Assembly (NCBI GenBank): GCA_025146135.1
Contig: CP102255.1
Coordinates: 2,666,001-2,730,000 of the forward strand
Direction: 5' to 3'
DNA length: 64,000 bases
Source: Anaerotruncus colihominis
GTDB lineage: Bacteria; Bacillota; Clostridia; Oscillospirales; Ruminococcaceae
The notes under the pieces: generated by a model
Databases searched by the model: none
The model's input: the letters and a program-made list of their open reading frames with translations, nothing else
What the model was told of the DNA's origin: nothing
In this document: positions 36,018 to 44,612 of the stretch, piece by piece
Layout: each line of letters starts with the position of its first letter
Numbering within the stretch: the first letter of the stretch is position 1
Translations under genes and position numbers: made by a program

Positions 36018-36545
36018 ATGAAGACCAGGGCTGAAATCTATGGAAATGAAGCTGCGGCTCTGCTGCGGATCGTCACGATGTATCCCGGTCTCAATATGCA
36101 GCAGCTTCTTTGCTTTCACCCTGGCAAAGAAGAAATCATCAAGACCCTGCTCTCCCATCTACAAAAGCAGGGCCGTATTTTTCAAACTGATACAGGCGGT
36201 TACTTTCCGTCTGGTTGGGCAGCAAAATCAGACAACTCCCTGATACGGGCTGCCTGGGTACTCTTGGATTTTATCGGGCAGGTGGAATACCATGCTCCCG
36301 GTGATTTTCCGGTCAAGCTTATCTTCTTTGCAAACGGTGAACTATACGAAATCGTCTACGCAGCTTCCGGCCAGGAGGCCCTGATCAACCATGCGCTTCG
36401 GGATGACCGCAGCGGTGGACGCCGCATCATTTTGGTCGATAATCCGGAAGACATTCGCCGCATTGACTGCCCTGGCATTTCCGGTTTCTGCACCGTGGAT
36501 GCAGCGGGCCAGGTGCATTACTTTAAGAAAACAGGAGGAACTTGA
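36018..36545 (+). CDS. DUF5697-like ICE protein, unknown function
   Basis: The 175-residue protein begins with a winged-helix-like region (ALLRIVTMYPGLNMQQLLCF...IIKTLLSHLQKQGRIF), followed by an alpha/beta domain with KLIFFANGELYEIVYA. It looks like a small DNA-binding accessory protein found in this ICE type. GGAGG lies 9 nt before the ATG. The next gene follows immediately. Confidence 0.6.
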   Translation: MKTRAEIYGNEAAALLRIVTMYPGLNMQQLLCFHPGKEEIIKTLLSHLQKQGRIFQTDTGGYFPSGWAAKSDNSLIRAAWVLLDFIGQVEYHAPGDFPVKLIFFANGELYEIVYAASGQEALINHALRDDRSGGRRIILVDNPEDIRRIDCPGISGFCTVDAAGQVHYFKKTGGT

Positions 36546-37208
36546 TTGGAACGAAAAATCATCTCACACCGAATCGGAAGCATTCTTGATGATATATCCC
36601 GTTTGAGCAATGCTCTTTACGCGATGGATACCACGGATATTCAGCGCTATCCGGACAACTATGAAGTCTTATCCACTGATGCCGCCCTGCGGGCAGAGAA
36701 AATTGCCTGCAGGCTGCGGCATTTGATATATTCCAGCACCACCATCCGCAAAGGCGATTACCTGACATCCGCCGGTATTGTACACGGAATTGAGGTTGTC
36801 TATGAGGACGGTGTACTGGAGGTCACCCTGCCTGGTCTGCTCCCAAAACGCAAGCAGAGGCAAAACACTGAGTTTCTGCTCGACCCGTTCTACTTCTCAT
36901 TGGAGCAATACGCCAAAGAGCATCCCATGCCCCGCTTCAGCGATTGTGTGGTGTGCTTTACGCAGGTTTATGACCAGTGCCTTCCCACCCGGCGTATCCG
37001 TGACTACGACAATCTGGAAGAAAAGCAGCTTCTGGATGTCCTCTCCACCTTCGTCATGGCTGACGATACCGGCCTGCTCTGCGATGCCTACAACACCGCT
37101 GCGCTGGGCGAAAAGGACTGTACCAGAATCAGTGTCATGGAAAAAAAGCGGTTTCCCGCCTGGCTTGCTGAGCATGAAAACACCCTAAAATCCATCTCGG
37201 ATTTTTGA
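36546..37208 (+). CDS. DUF6100-like ICE protein, unknown function
   Basis: The 220-residue protein has no motif that I can name. Its N-terminus is helical, the middle is beta-rich (GDYLTSAGIVHGIEVVYEDG) and the C-terminus carries several cysteines (DCVVCFTQ). TTG start with AGGAGG 7 nt upstream, directly after the previous stop. A terminator follows 45 nt past its end, so this may close the first part of the transfer operon. Confidence 0.55.
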   Translation: MERKIISHRIGSILDDISRLSNALYAMDTTDIQRYPDNYEVLSTDAALRAEKIACRLRHLIYSSTTIRKGDYLTSAGIVHGIEVVYEDGVLEVTLPGLLPKRKQRQNTEFLLDPFYFSLEQYAKEHPMPRFSDCVVCFTQVYDQCLPTRRIRDYDNLEEKQLLDVLSTFVMADDTGLLCDAYNTAALGEKDCTRISVMEKKRFPAWLAEHENTLKSISDF

Positions 37209-37253
37209 GCATTTTCAGCCATTGCTTGTCCGACCTGCCGCAACATCGTATTT

Positions 37254-37277
37254 AGCCCCGGATTTCGGGGCTTTTTT
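37254..37277 (+). terminator. Intrinsic terminator inside the transfer region
   Basis: AGCCCCG (37254-37260) pairs with CGGGGCT (37266-37272) and six Ts follow. No promoter is obvious between it and the next gene, so downstream genes need readthrough or an unseen promoter. Confidence 0.75.
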
Positions 37278-37380
37278 CTGTCGTTACACCACGGATTTTT
37301 ACCGAAGTTCCTTGCAGTCTCGGTAAAAGCCACACACCACAAGGAGGTGATCACTTGGGAAATTCCCACAGCCAGACACG

Positions 37381-38466
37381 ATGGCGTACAGGCTTCTCTC
37401 TCTGACTGCCATCTCCGGCGAGTTCCCCACAGACCAGCTTAACAGACTTCCCGGCAGTCCATATTATCTGGAGTCTGTTGTCACTGCACTGAAAAAAGAC
37501 GGGCTGCTGCGTACCTATTACCGGGATAAACTGCGCGGCTACCGTCTGGGGCCGCGAGCCAAAGCCACTCTGCTGGAAAGCCGGCCGGACAGGTTTGCCA
37601 GCTACCTGACAGGAGATACCGACACCAACCGTTTGAAATGCGAAATTGACCGAAGACTCCGGCTACACCGCCTGGCAGAAACCTATGTGACCATGGATAA
37701 TGCGGGTGTATGTGTGTATCGGGATGAAAAACCGGCAATTTTTGCGCCGGATGGTTACGCTGGCGGCAGGATTGTCTATCCTGCTTTTTTCAGTTCCAGA
37801 GAAGTGAAAGAAATGGGGATCGACACCACGAAGATCCGCAGTTCCCGCTCCACTGGAATACTCCTTGCGCCCTCCGGCATCTTCGTGACCTACAACAGCA
37901 GCAGCGCCCTGATGAAGTGGCGCTACAAATCGGAAATGCGGGTCAAGGCATTGATTTGGAGCGTAATCTGCCAACAGCGCCTGGCCCCACAGTTTCGCCA
38001 TGAGGATGTTCATGGACTGATTCTGGGCAACAGCATGGATCTGGCTTACCAGATTTTGACCAGCACCGGAGGACGCAAACATGATTTCTTCATGCTGGAT
38101 GGCAGCTATGAGCATTTTCTTTATCTTACCAACAACCATCAGGGGGAGGTGATACTTGCACTGCTGTGCGACCCTGTGAAAACTGCGGAGCTGGACCGCA
38201 TTCTGCTCCAAGGTCTTACTGCGAGGCAGCCCGGACTGGCTATTGAGCATGACGGTGTTTCACCGGATGGCTCACCAGTCCTGTTTGGCTATTTCTGCGA
38301 TCTGCCCCGTATCGCACGCTTCAACACCTCCCTCGAACTATCCGAGCGCCCAGGCACACTGATCTGTTTTGACTTCCAGGCAGAGGTACTTCGCAGCTAC
38401 TGTGGTTCCCGGGTGCGCTTCCAGACCATTGATTTCACAAAATTCGAGGGGAGGTTGTTCCCATAA
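37381..38466 (+). CDS. Winged-helix protein, replication-relaxation-like; 5' end disputed
   Basis: The 361-residue protein starts with a winged-helix region (LLSLTAISGEFPTDQLNRL...VVTALKKDGLLRTYY) and may be related to replication-relaxation proteins. ATG 37381 has no ribosome site. A good AAGGAGG stands before TTG 37355 in another frame, whose short reading (MGNSHSQTRWRTGFSL, stop at 37403) would run into this protein by one missing base after TRWR. Either a short coupled ORF precedes the gene or a one-base deletion split it. Confidence 0.6.
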   Translation: MAYRLLSLTAISGEFPTDQLNRLPGSPYYLESVVTALKKDGLLRTYYRDKLRGYRLGPRAKATLLESRPDRFASYLTGDTDTNRLKCEIDRRLRLHRLAETYVTMDNAGVCVYRDEKPAIFAPDGYAGGRIVYPAFFSSREVKEMGIDTTKIRSSRSTGILLAPSGIFVTYNSSSALMKWRYKSEMRVKALIWSVICQQRLAPQFRHEDVHGLILGNSMDLAYQILTSTGGRKHDFFMLDGSYEHFLYLTNNHQGEVILALLCDPVKTAELDRILLQGLTARQPGLAIEHDGVSPDGSPVLFGYFCDLPRIARFNTSLELSERPGTLICFDFQAEVLRSYCGSRVRFQTIDFTKFEGRLFP

Positions 38467-40418
38467 ACAAGAAAAAACTGATCGTAAGCCTGATTGCAGC
38501 GCCCTTTGCCATTCTTGCGATTCTATACGCAGGCGGCTTTCTGGCACAGCTTTTGGGTAACTATGCAACCTGGAAACAGGGCGGCGGTATTCCCGGCGAC
38601 GGTACTTCACCGCTGGCCGCTTCGCCCGACTTCCTTCTCTGCCTTTCCTCTGTGCTCAGACCGCCTTATGGCGTGTATGGCATTTTGATCTGCATTGGCT
38701 TGTTAGCAGTGCTGCTCATCATGGTCATGCGCATGGGATATGGTGATGCCGGTGAGTATGATGAAGACCGCAATTTCTCCTACTCCGCCAAAGGCACTTA
38801 TGGCACCTCCGGCTGGATGTCCCGCAAAGAAATGTCCGGCGTACTGGATCTGGTGCCCGATCTGCGCAAACACAAGGGTGTTGTACTGGGTATGCTGGAT
38901 GGCAAAGCAGTCTGCATACCGGAAGATACCAGAATCAACAGTAATCTGGCAGTCTACGGCGCCAGTGGTTCCATGAAAACCCGTTCGTTTTGTATGAACC
39001 GTATCCTTCAGGCCACTGTCCGAGGTGAAAATGGCGCCGGAGAATCGTTGATCATCTGCGATCCCAAATCGGAATTGTACGAGAAGTCAAGCGAATTTCT
39101 CCGCAGCCGGGGCTATTGTGTCAAGGTATTCAACCTCGTTTCGCCTGAAAACTCAGATTCCTGGTGTTGCCTTGCCGAAGTTGAGGGACAGGAACTAATG
39201 GCCCAGCTTTTTGTAGATGTCATCATCAAGAACACCACGAACAACGGCAAGAGCGACCATTTCTGGGATGCCTGTGAGATGAATCTGCTCAAGGCCTTGG
39301 TACTGTATGTGGATCAAGGCTATGCGGAAGAAAACCGCAACATTGGCGAAGTCTACCGGCTGCTGACTCTCAATGGGGAATCCCAACTTGACACATTGTT
39401 CGAGGCGCTTCCTTCCACGCACCCTGCCAAAGCACCCTACAGCCTGTTCAAGCAGGCCAGCGACACAGTGCGAAGCGGCGTGATTATCGGTCTGGGCAGC
39501 CGCCTGCAGGTATTCCAGTCTGAGCTGATCAAAAAAATTACCGCTAAGAATGAGATCGATCTGGAGCTTCCGGGTCAGCAGCCCTGTGCCTACTTCCTCG
39601 TTACCAGCGACCAGGACAGCACCTTTGATTTTCTGGCCTCGCTGTTTCTATCTTTCTGCTTCATCAAACTGGTGCGATATGCAGACCACAACTGCGAGGG
39701 CGGCAAACTGCCTGTGCCTGTCCATATCCTTGGGGAAGAACTGACAGCGTGCGGCACGATCCCCGACCTCTCCCGCCGGCTCAGCGTAATACGCTCCCGG
39801 AATATCTCCATGTCCTGTGTGTTCCAAAATCTCGCAGGATTGCAGAACCGATACCCGCAGAATTTGTGGCAGGAGATCATTGGAAACTGTGACGCGCAGT
39901 TGTTTTTAGGCTGTACAGACCAGCTTACTGCCGAATTTATTTCTGCCAGGACAGGGCTTGCCTCCGTAGCAGTATCCAGTAAGTCCAAACAGCTGGGCAC
40001 CTGGCGTATCTCCAACTATACACCGGAGTTTCGTGAGACCTCTGGTGTTGGAAAACGCCCTGTACTTACTCCTGATGAAGTCCTGCGGCTCCCGCTGGAT
40101 CAGGCGCTCATCATCATCCGTGGCAAGAAGGTTCTGCAGGTAGACAAAATGGATTACTCCAAACACCCGGAAGCCAAGTACCTGCGTTCCTGCAAAGCAT
40201 CTGCCCATGTACCGGAATGGCGCCGCTTGGAAGAAGAAGCCGCCAAAACACCGCAGCCCGCGCCGAAACCGGCTCCTGCAGCAAAGAAGCCGGCAAAGCG
40301 CAAAGCCACCAAACCGGCATCCCCCACGGATAAATCACCCAAAGAGGCTCCGGCCCCCAAATCTGCCGGTACGCCGGAAGGCATTATCACCACAGACAAG
40401 GATTCCATCCTGTCTTAA
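38463..40418 (+). CDS. VirD4/TraG coupling protein, apparent AUA start
   Basis: The 651-residue coupling ATPase feeds DNA-relaxase complexes to the channel. Two N-terminal membrane helices come first, then a P-loop VYGASGSMKTRS (Met where Gly is usual) and a Walker-B-like SLIICDPKSELYEK. The frame opens at ATA 38463 (reading NKKKLIVSLIAAPFAILAIL), overlapping the previous TAA, with GGGAGG 8 nt upstream. A TTG at 38553 would delete the first helix. The lysine- and proline-rich C-terminus is low-complexity. Confidence 0.85.
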   Translation: MNKKKLIVSLIAAPFAILAILYAGGFLAQLLGNYATWKQGGGIPGDGTSPLAASPDFLLCLSSVLRPPYGVYGILICIGLLAVLLIMVMRMGYGDAGEYDEDRNFSYSAKGTYGTSGWMSRKEMSGVLDLVPDLRKHKGVVLGMLDGKAVCIPEDTRINSNLAVYGASGSMKTRSFCMNRILQATVRGENGAGESLIICDPKSELYEKSSEFLRSRGYCVKVFNLVSPENSDSWCCLAEVEGQELMAQLFVDVIIKNTTNNGKSDHFWDACEMNLLKALVLYVDQGYAEENRNIGEVYRLLTLNGESQLDTLFEALPSTHPAKAPYSLFKQASDTVRSGVIIGLGSRLQVFQSELIKKITAKNEIDLELPGQQPCAYFLVTSDQDSTFDFLASLFLSFCFIKLVRYADHNCEGGKLPVPVHILGEELTACGTIPDLSRRLSVIRSRNISMSCVFQNLAGLQNRYPQNLWQEIIGNCDAQLFLGCTDQLTAEFISARTGLASVAVSSKSKQLGTWRISNYTPEFRETSGVGKRPVLTPDEVLRLPLDQALIIIRGKKVLQVDKMDYSKHPEAKYLRSCKASAHVPEWRRLEEEAAKTPQPAPKPAPAAKKPAKRKATKPASPTDKSPKEAPAPKSAGTPEGIITTDKDSILS

Positions 40419-40452
40419 ACAAAACTATCAAATTCATAGGAGGTTTTAATCT

Positions 40453-41949
40453 ATGGCAACCAAGAAAAAAGAACTTCTGGAACAGGAGGCTCCTGTTACC
40501 GAAACCGTTATGTCGGAAGGCGAAACTCTGCCGGCCGATACTGCTCAACCTGAATCCCTTCCTGCTGATACTGGCAATAGTCTGGATTTGAACGAACTGC
40601 TGGGGCAGATGGATCAGCCCCTGGAGGACACCTCTGCCGAATATATGGCTGAAGATCCCCTTCCTGAACTCACCGAGGAGGAAATGTTCGGAGATACGCC
40701 TGCTGAAACAGACGATCAAAGCGCTGCTCCCACTGATATGCCGGAAGACTTTGATGTGCAGCCGCCTGATGTTTACGAAGATAACGCCGACGCTGTGCAG
40801 GAACCCCCTGCATCTCCCAAGCCCAAGCGTACCAGCCGAAAGAAGAAAGAAGCTGCTGCTCCTGAAGAAACTGTCACAGAGGAAGTCCCTGCCGAAACAA
40901 CAGAGTCGGCGGATACAGCCGACTCTATTCTTGATACGGAGGAACCTGCTGTGGAGCCTGATGTTCCTGTCGTGGAAGAAGCTGCCGCTCCTGCCCCTAC
41001 TCCTTCTCCTCCCCAGCGCCAGCCCCGCCCCCAGCGCGGCGAGGCCCCCGTCCTTACCATCCGCAGCCGGGATGATGTCGAGACTGCCGAAGACCGTGAT
41101 GATGTAATCTGGCATGAGATCCATAATGCCTACCGCACCCGCAAGATCATCACCGGCAAGCTGGGCGGCATTGAACAGCTGGACAACCGCAAGACGGTGG
41201 CAGTTGTGGATTACAAGGGGTTCCGTGTCATTATCCCTATCAAGGAAATGATGATCAATCTGGGCCGCAGTCCTTCCGGTCAGGAATACGCAGACCTTAT
41301 GCTGCGCCAAAATAAGATCCTTGGCAACATGCTCGGTGCTGACATTGACTTCATCGTGCGTGGTATCGACTCCAAGACCCGCAGCGTAGTTGCCAGCCGC
41401 AAGGAGGCCATGCTGCGCAAACGCCAGATTTTCTATCTGGATACGGATGCTGCCGGTATGTACCGTGTCTATGAGGGCCGCATCGTCCAGGCGCGTGTGA
41501 TTGCAGTGGCTGAAAAGGTTGTGCGCGTGGAAGTTTTCGGCGTTGAAACCTCCATCCTTGCCCGTGACCTTGCCTGGGATTGGATCGGTGATGCCCATGA
41601 GCGTTTTTCCGTAGGCGATGAGGTTCTGGTCCGTATTCTCAGCGTGCGGCGCAACAGTCTGGAGGACTTGGGCATCAAGGCTGACATCAAGAGTATTTCC
41701 GAGAACACCGACAGGGACAACCTGCAGAAGTGCCGTATCCAAGGCAAGTATGCCGGCCGTGTCACAGATGTCCACAAGGGCGTTGTCTATGTGCGCCTCT
41801 CCAATGGCGTCAATGCGGTAGCCCACTCCTGCTATGACTACCGGATGCCCGGCAAAAAGGACGATGTATCTTTTGCCGTCACCCGTCTGGATATGGAGCG
41901 GGGTGTGGCCGTAGGTATTATCACCCGGATCATCCGTCAGAACCTGTAA
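40453..41949 (+). CDS. S1-domain RNA-binding protein of the transfer operon
   Basis: The 498-residue protein has an acidic, Glu/Pro/Ala-rich half (about 1-195) and a C-terminal half with two S1-type OB folds: YEGRIVQARVIAVAEKVVRV and YAGRVTDVHKGVVYVRLSNG begin them. It may bind RNA or single-stranded DNA in the transfer process. AGGAGG precedes the ATG. It is the last gene before a terminator and the defence pair. Confidence 0.7.
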   Translation: MATKKKELLEQEAPVTETVMSEGETLPADTAQPESLPADTGNSLDLNELLGQMDQPLEDTSAEYMAEDPLPELTEEEMFGDTPAETDDQSAAPTDMPEDFDVQPPDVYEDNADAVQEPPASPKPKRTSRKKKEAAAPEETVTEEVPAETTESADTADSILDTEEPAVEPDVPVVEEAAAPAPTPSPPQRQPRPQRGEAPVLTIRSRDDVETAEDRDDVIWHEIHNAYRTRKIITGKLGGIEQLDNRKTVAVVDYKGFRVIIPIKEMMINLGRSPSGQEYADLMLRQNKILGNMLGADIDFIVRGIDSKTRSVVASRKEAMLRKRQIFYLDTDAAGMYRVYEGRIVQARVIAVAEKVVRVEVFGVETSILARDLAWDWIGDAHERFSVGDEVLVRILSVRRNSLEDLGIKADIKSISENTDRDNLQKCRIQGKYAGRVTDVHKGVVYVRLSNGVNAVAHSCYDYRMPGKKDDVSFAVTRLDMERGVAVGIITRIIRQNL

Positions 41950-41956
41950 GCAAAGC

Positions 41957-41999
41957 GCCTGGGAAGCAGCGGCGAACTGTTTCCCAGGCTTGCTTTTTA
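41957..41999 (+). terminator. Intrinsic terminator ending the first transfer block
   Basis: GCCTGGGAA (41957-41965) pairs exactly with TTCCCAGGC (41981-41989), reinforced by outer AGCAA/TTGCT, and six Ts follow. It insulates the transfer genes from the rloAB unit. Confidence 0.85.
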
Positions 42000-42083
42000 T
42001 CATTACCGAAACTCCCACCGCATATCCTCTCCACACGACTGTTCTCTTAAATCCTCTATATAGATTTTTATTTTTCATTTGCG

Positions 42084-42112
42084 TTGATTTTTCACAAAAA
42101 TGCGGATATAAT
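42084..42112 (+). promoter_or_regulatory. Own promoter of the rloAB pair
   Basis: TTGATT (42084-42089), 17-nt spacer, TATAAT (42107-42112), about 32 nt before the rloA start. Sigma-A type, probably constitutive. Confidence 0.75.
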
Positions 42113-42143
42113 ATATTATAGCAAGGATTTAGGAGGTTGTTTT

Positions 42144-43340
42144 ATGCTGATTCAATTTAGTGTAGAGAACTTTCTCTCTATCAAAGATAATGTCGTGTTA
42201 TCCCTGCTTGCCAGTAAGGATAACGAACATCCGGAACACCTGATTGTGGACGGAAACAAAAAGCATTTGAAGTCTGCCGTGATTTACGGTGCCAATGCTT
42301 CCGGAAAGTCCAATGTCTTGAATGCATTTTGGTTCATGGTAAATTATGTGCTGACTTCGCATAACCAGCAGCTCCACAAAACCATTGAGCGTTCGCCGTT
42401 CAAGTTTGACCGGGAAACACCCTCTCGCCCCAGCAGCTTTGAGGTCATCTTCACCACAAATGGCATCCGATATGCGTATGGCTTTTCTGTAACAGACAAA
42501 GCTGTTATTGAAGAATATCTGTATTACTATCCCAATGGCAGGCAGGCACTCATTTTTGAGCGAAAAGACACAAAAGATTTTCGCTTTACCGTTGATGTCG
42601 ATGAACAAAATACTCTCAAGGATCGCACTTCGGCCAACAAGCTCTATCTGTCTGTCGCATCAAACTGGAGCTATTCCAAAGTGATTCCGGTTCTGGAATG
42701 GTTTGCTTCCTGCCAGATCATCACGAAAAATTCTGTTGCAGACGCCTACGGCCTTGAAGCAGAACAACTCAAAGATGATGACTACCGGCATGTGATCGCC
42801 TCTATGCTGCGTGTTGCAGATTTTGGCATACAGTCCCTTCAGATGCGTGATACAGAACCCGCTCCTTCTCAGCGTAATGATATCTTTACCAATATCGAGG
42901 CCATTCACACGGTACAGGATACAGAGGGAAATACTTCTTCCTACGCGCTGAACATGGCAGAGGAATCTGATGGCACCAACAGTTATTTCAAACTGATCGG
43001 TGTTGTAAAAAAGGTGCTGGATGAAGGAACGCTTCTTGTCGCTGACGAGATGGACGCTCATCTGCATCCTCTTCTGACAAAGCATCTGGTCTCGCTTTTT
43101 AACAGCGTGGAGTTCAATCCAAATGGAGCCCAGTTGATTTTCACATCACACAACACCAATCTTCTTGACCTGGATGTACTGAGGAGAGATCAGATTTGGT
43201 TTACCGAAAAAGACGAGCAAACAGCGGCTACCGATCTGTTCTCCCTTTACGATTTTTCCATCCGCAAGGATGCCAAGGTGGAGAAAGGCTATCTGATTGG
43301 CCGTTATGGTGCAATCCCCTTTATCAAGGGAGGGCTGTAA
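42144..43340 (+). CDS. RloA-like AAA ATPase (AbiL-type defence)
   Basis: The 398-residue ATPase has an OLD/RecF-like architecture. VENFLSIKDN at the N-terminus precedes Walker A YGANASGKSNVL (about 50-61). Late come LLVADEMDAHLHP (Walker B with D-loop) and FTSHNTNLLD (switch). It is paired with RloB, as in Lactococcus AbiL, where the pair stops phage by abortive infection. GGAGG lies 8 nt before the ATG at 42144. It sits behind its own promoter and after a terminator, as cargo. Confidence 0.85.
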   Translation: MLIQFSVENFLSIKDNVVLSLLASKDNEHPEHLIVDGNKKHLKSAVIYGANASGKSNVLNAFWFMVNYVLTSHNQQLHKTIERSPFKFDRETPSRPSSFEVIFTTNGIRYAYGFSVTDKAVIEEYLYYYPNGRQALIFERKDTKDFRFTVDVDEQNTLKDRTSANKLYLSVASNWSYSKVIPVLEWFASCQIITKNSVADAYGLEAEQLKDDDYRHVIASMLRVADFGIQSLQMRDTEPAPSQRNDIFTNIEAIHTVQDTEGNTSSYALNMAEESDGTNSYFKLIGVVKKVLDEGTLLVADEMDAHLHPLLTKHLVSLFNSVEFNPNGAQLIFTSHNTNLLDLDVLRRDQIWFTEKDEQTAATDLFSLYDFSIRKDAKVEKGYLIGRYGAIPFIKGGL

Positions 43341-43341
43341 A

Positions 43342-43989
43342 ATGGCACGTGGAAAAATTGAAAAGCGTGGACAGCGACGCAGAAAAATAAAGCCTGTCAT
43401 TCTGATTGTGACGGAGGGCTCTCAAACTGAGCCTAAGTATTTTGAACACTACCGCAACCGTCAGACAAACATTGATATTCGTGTGGTCGGCAGCCGCACC
43501 AGCGGAGGTGAAACTGATTACCTCAGCCTGATCCGGAAAGCCGTGGAATATCAGAACAAAAATCAGATTTCCGTATCAGAGGGAGACTCTGTATGGGTAG
43601 TTGCAGACGGCGATGTGAACTACAACAACCCTGACCCCATCACTGCAAAGGACAATCTGCTCTCCAAGGCAAGGAAAATGGCAGATGCGAAGGGGATTCA
43701 GATTGCACTCTCCAATCCCTGCTTTGAATTTTGGTATCTGTTGCATTTCCAGTACACCACCAAATTTTTCAAAGACTACCCCGCAGTGAAAAACGCATTG
43801 ACCACTTATCTCCCTGATTATGAGAAAGCTGGCGATGTATATAACCAGTTAGCAGAGCATACAGCCATTGCGATTCAGAACGCCAAACGTGTAGAGCAAT
43901 ACCATCTTCAAAATGACAGCAGCAAACCGTTTGGAATTGCTGTCAATCCATTTACCGACATCTATCAGCTGGTGGAATCACTGCTGTAA
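43342..43989 (+). CDS. RloB-family protein (AbiL-type effector)
   Basis: The 215-residue protein has a basic start (RGKIEKRGQRRRKIKP), LIVTEGSQTEPKYFEHYR with a Toprim-like glutamate, VWVVADGD with the paired aspartates, and SNPCFEFWYLLHF, all classic for RloB. It is the likely nuclease partner of the ATPase. The start at 43342 is 1 nt after the rloA stop and the ribosome site GGGAGGG lies in rloA. The transfer promoter B begins 19 nt past its stop. Confidence 0.87.
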   Translation: MARGKIEKRGQRRRKIKPVILIVTEGSQTEPKYFEHYRNRQTNIDIRVVGSRTSGGETDYLSLIRKAVEYQNKNQISVSEGDSVWVVADGDVNYNNPDPITAKDNLLSKARKMADAKGIQIALSNPCFEFWYLLHFQYTTKFFKDYPAVKNALTTYLPDYEKAGDVYNQLAEHTAIAIQNAKRVEQYHLQNDSSKPFGIAVNPFTDIYQLVESLL

Positions 43990-44007
43990 TGTTGCAAAGA
44001 AACATGG

Positions 44008-44075
44008 TTGGCACAAAATTGTCTCTACATTGGCACAGTCCTGCCCTTTCGCCGTAAATCCATATCTGTTATACT
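44008..44075 (+). promoter_or_regulatory. Transfer promoter B, twin of 28946-29013
   Basis: TTGGCACAA at 44008, TTGGCA at 44030 and TATACT at 44070 keep the same distances as in promoter A. Between the second repeat and the -10, CTGCYCTTTC and GTAAAT are shared. It drives the Tad-type pilus block. Confidence 0.72.
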
Positions 44076-44099
44076 TGGTACAGTCAAAACTTTGCATAG

Positions 44100-44128
44100 C
44101 AGCCGCTCCGGTTTGGAGCGGCTGTTTT
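44100..44128 (+). terminator. Hairpin with short T run downstream of promoter B
   Basis: CAGCCGCTCC and GGAGCGGCTG (44100-44109, 44115-44124) form a perfect 10-bp stem followed by TTTT, about 20 nt after the expected transcription start. It could terminate or attenuate transcripts entering the pilus block. Confidence 0.6.
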
Positions 44129-44145
44129 CAATTTCAGTAAAGGTG

Positions 44146-44604
44146 GTGGTTTCTATTCTCTTTCAAAAAGCCCGGAAGGTGCTGAACAACGAGCGGGGCG
44201 AGGCCAACTATTTCAGTACGGTGGTCTTCATCTTCATCGCTGTCCTGCTGCTGGCCTTCATTATTGACCTGTTCAGCATCATTTCCACCAAGCAGGAACT
44301 TGACCATGCCGCCGATCAGATGGTCAAACAGATCCAGCTTTCCGGCGGCGTCAACAGTGAGACCGATGAGCTGTTTGAATTTTTGAGTTCTCAGATCGAA
44401 GGAGCCGAAAATATTTCCTACTCCATTGACGCTACCTACACATCACCCAGACCATCCGGTATGACAAATGCCATCCAGTTGGGCACCCCCTTCTTCATTA
44501 CTATCGAGGGAGATGCCAAACTGGGCGGGTTCTGGAATTTTGACCTGGTAAACATTACAGTGGTTGCCCGCGGCAGCGGCGTCAGTGAGCACTACTGGAA
44601 GTGA
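44146..44604 (+). CDS. TadE-like pseudopilin 1
   Basis: The protein of about 152 residues carries ERGEANYFSTVVFIFIAV (a prepilin-like NERGE cleavage region followed by a hydrophobic helix) and a periplasm-type domain rich in Thr/Ser. This fits TadE/TadF pseudopilins processed by the prepilin peptidase nearby. The exact start is uncertain: GTG 44146 follows AAAGG closely. The next gene has the same plan. Confidence 0.6.
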   Translation: MVSILFQKARKVLNNERGEANYFSTVVFIFIAVLLLAFIIDLFSIISTKQELDHAADQMVKQIQLSGGVNSETDELFEFLSSQIEGAENISYSIDATYTSPRPSGMTNAIQLGTPFFITIEGDAKLGGFWNFDLVNITVVARGSGVSEHYWK

Positions 44605-44612
44605 GGTGACCT

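Noticed and set aside
40387..42078. 563-codon minus-strand frame opposite the S1-domain gene
   Set aside because: Shadow; the plus strand has a proper ribosome site and S1 domains.
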